64,000 nt of DNA from Arachidicoccus terrestris (GTDB lineage: Bacteria > Bacteroidota > Bacteroidia > Chitinophagales > Chitinophagaceae): NCBI RefSeq assembly GCF_020042345.1, contig NZ_CP083387.1:3658001-3722000 (forward strand), in the 5' to 3' direction. The notes under the pieces are model-generated. The model saw only the letters and a list, made by a program, of their open reading frames with translations. It was not told where the DNA came from and did no database searches. This document shows, one piece after another, positions 63,301 through 64,000 of this stretch (positions within the stretch are counted from its first letter, which is position 1; each line of letters opens with the position of its first letter). Position numbers and translations under genes: made by a program.

Positions 63301-64000
63301 CAAAACTGCTGATAGTCTAATTGTAGATGGCTTTACCATTACAAAGGCCAATACGTCGTTATATCAATACGGCAGGGTGCCGGGAGGGCTGAGTATAAGT
63401 GATGCCTATGATAACACACTTATCCGGAGCTGTCGTTTCTTAGAGAATTATTCGCTACTTGGGGCTGCTATGATGATTTGGGGAACGAAAGGGGCTGGGA
63501 TCTCCTCTCTAGCCTCCCCACAAATTATCAACTGTGAATTTTCCGGGAATGCGGATGTTTTCCTGATCGATGATAATTCGGAGTTTTTGCTGTTGCCAGG
63601 TGTGATTTCTAATTTTCAGGCGGCTCCGTTTTTCAGTAACTGCATCTTTACAAACAATAAAACCTTTTATGGAGGTGTAATTGTGAATACGAGCTCATAT
63701 CCGGTCATTTATAATTCTGATTTTAGTAGAAATACAGCCTGGGGAATAAGTGTTTCCAGAGTCATGCAGGATAGTCACATGATCCTTATTAATTGTAAAA
63801 TAACTGATAACACGAATATTAAACTGCCAGACGGTGTTTGGGATGATGAAGTGTCGAGGGGCTTGTTAAGCTTCTTTGATAATAATATTCTATCCTGTGA
63901 AGGAAATTCATCTTTACGCCTGATCAATACGACAATTGCAGGCAACAAGTCTTTAATCTCTGCTGATGCTGATAAAAATCTGATTATTAATTCCGACAAT
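63281..64000 (+). CDS. Beta-helix surface protein, continuation in the +1 frame (partial)
   Basis: The frame is open from an ATG at 63281 to the window end, without a stop (240 codons). It overlaps the first part by 20 nt. It reads as parallel beta-helix coils: DSLIVDGFTITKAN, LIRSCRFLENYS, PQIINCEFSGNA, PFFSNCIFTNNKTFYGG, YNSDFSRNTAWG, LINCKITDNT, LRLINTTIAGNK. These N/F-rich repeats are typical of secreted adhesins or polysaccharide-binding proteins. Removing one T near 63277-63281 would fuse it in frame to the upstream part. The C-terminus, which might carry a type IX secretion or anchor domain, lies outside the window. Confidence 0.75.
   Translation, partial: MYIQNIDKTADSLIVDGFTITKANTSLYQYGRVPGGLSISDAYDNTLIRSCRFLENYSLLGAAMMIWGTKGAGISSLASPQIINCEFSGNADVFLIDDNSEFLLLPGVISNFQAAPFFSNCIFTNNKTFYGGVIVNTSSYPVIYNSDFSRNTAWGISVSRVMQDSHMILINCKITDNTNIKLPDGVWDDEVSRGLLSFFDNNILSCEGNSSLRLINTTIAGNKSLISADADKNLIINSDN

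Overview
The window is chromosomal DNA from a member of the phylum Bacteroidota, most likely the Chitinophagaceae/Sphingobacteriales side; the genus cannot be fixed by eye. Three lines of evidence support this. Promoters carry the Bacteroidota -7 element TAnnTTTG, and three of them (tRNA-Gly/Leu, tRNA-Arg and a leader upstream of asd) also have TTTG at the expected 19-20 nt upstream. Families largely confined to this phylum are present (DUF2911, DUF3078, a PorT-like barrel, sensor kinases with a periplasmic propeller). SecA and MnmA have the long or variant forms typical of the group. Gene density is high, strands alternate often, and most convergent gene pairs share a strong bidirectional hairpin terminator. 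I see no insertion sequence, prophage, CRISPR array or rRNA.

Layout. 0-10 kb: secA, a small membrane protein/XRE regulator pair, a lone sulfatase, a DinB-like protein and an ABC exporter operon with a WYL regulator. 10-22 kb: a Do-family periplasmic protease, a LOG-family protein, asd with a striking leader, mnmA, a small porin, ssb, a YkuD-like secreted protein, a malate/lactate dehydrogenase-family enzyme, an OmpA-family protein and a UDG-family glycosylase. 22-38 kb: parC, then a long minus-strand run (ribD, yigZ family, accD, smpB, DUF2911, cysteine desulfurase, TerC; and S10 peptidase, recO, DUF3078), then lysC. 38-48 kb is more accessory: an ECF sigma/anti-sigma/secreted-protein cassette, a Tet(X)-like flavin monooxygenase divergent from an AraC regulator, tRNA-Leu and tRNA-Gly, a PorT-like protein with a glycosyltransferase, mgtE and tRNA-Arg. 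48-58.6 kb: a GT39 glycosyltransferase, a D-2-hydroxyacid dehydrogenase, sugar-nucleotide genes (DegT aminotransferase, rfbD), tex, a DEDDh exonuclease, pyrB and coaD. 58.7-64 kb: a propeller histidine kinase, its LuxR-type response regulator, and a frameshifted beta-helix surface protein that runs off the end.

The most interesting element is upstream of asd. A full promoter drives a nearly leaderless 18-codon ORF with six Lys codons. Its last codons are perfectly complementary to the 5' arm of the following intrinsic terminator, and a further 10-bp stem overlaps the Lys codons. This is the layout of a classic translation-coupled attenuator, here on a lysine/Met/Thr pathway gene. A second signal is a 16-bp palindrome upstream of the beta-helix gene, with a degenerate copy upstream of the response regulator: a candidate operator linking that two-component system to its neighbour.
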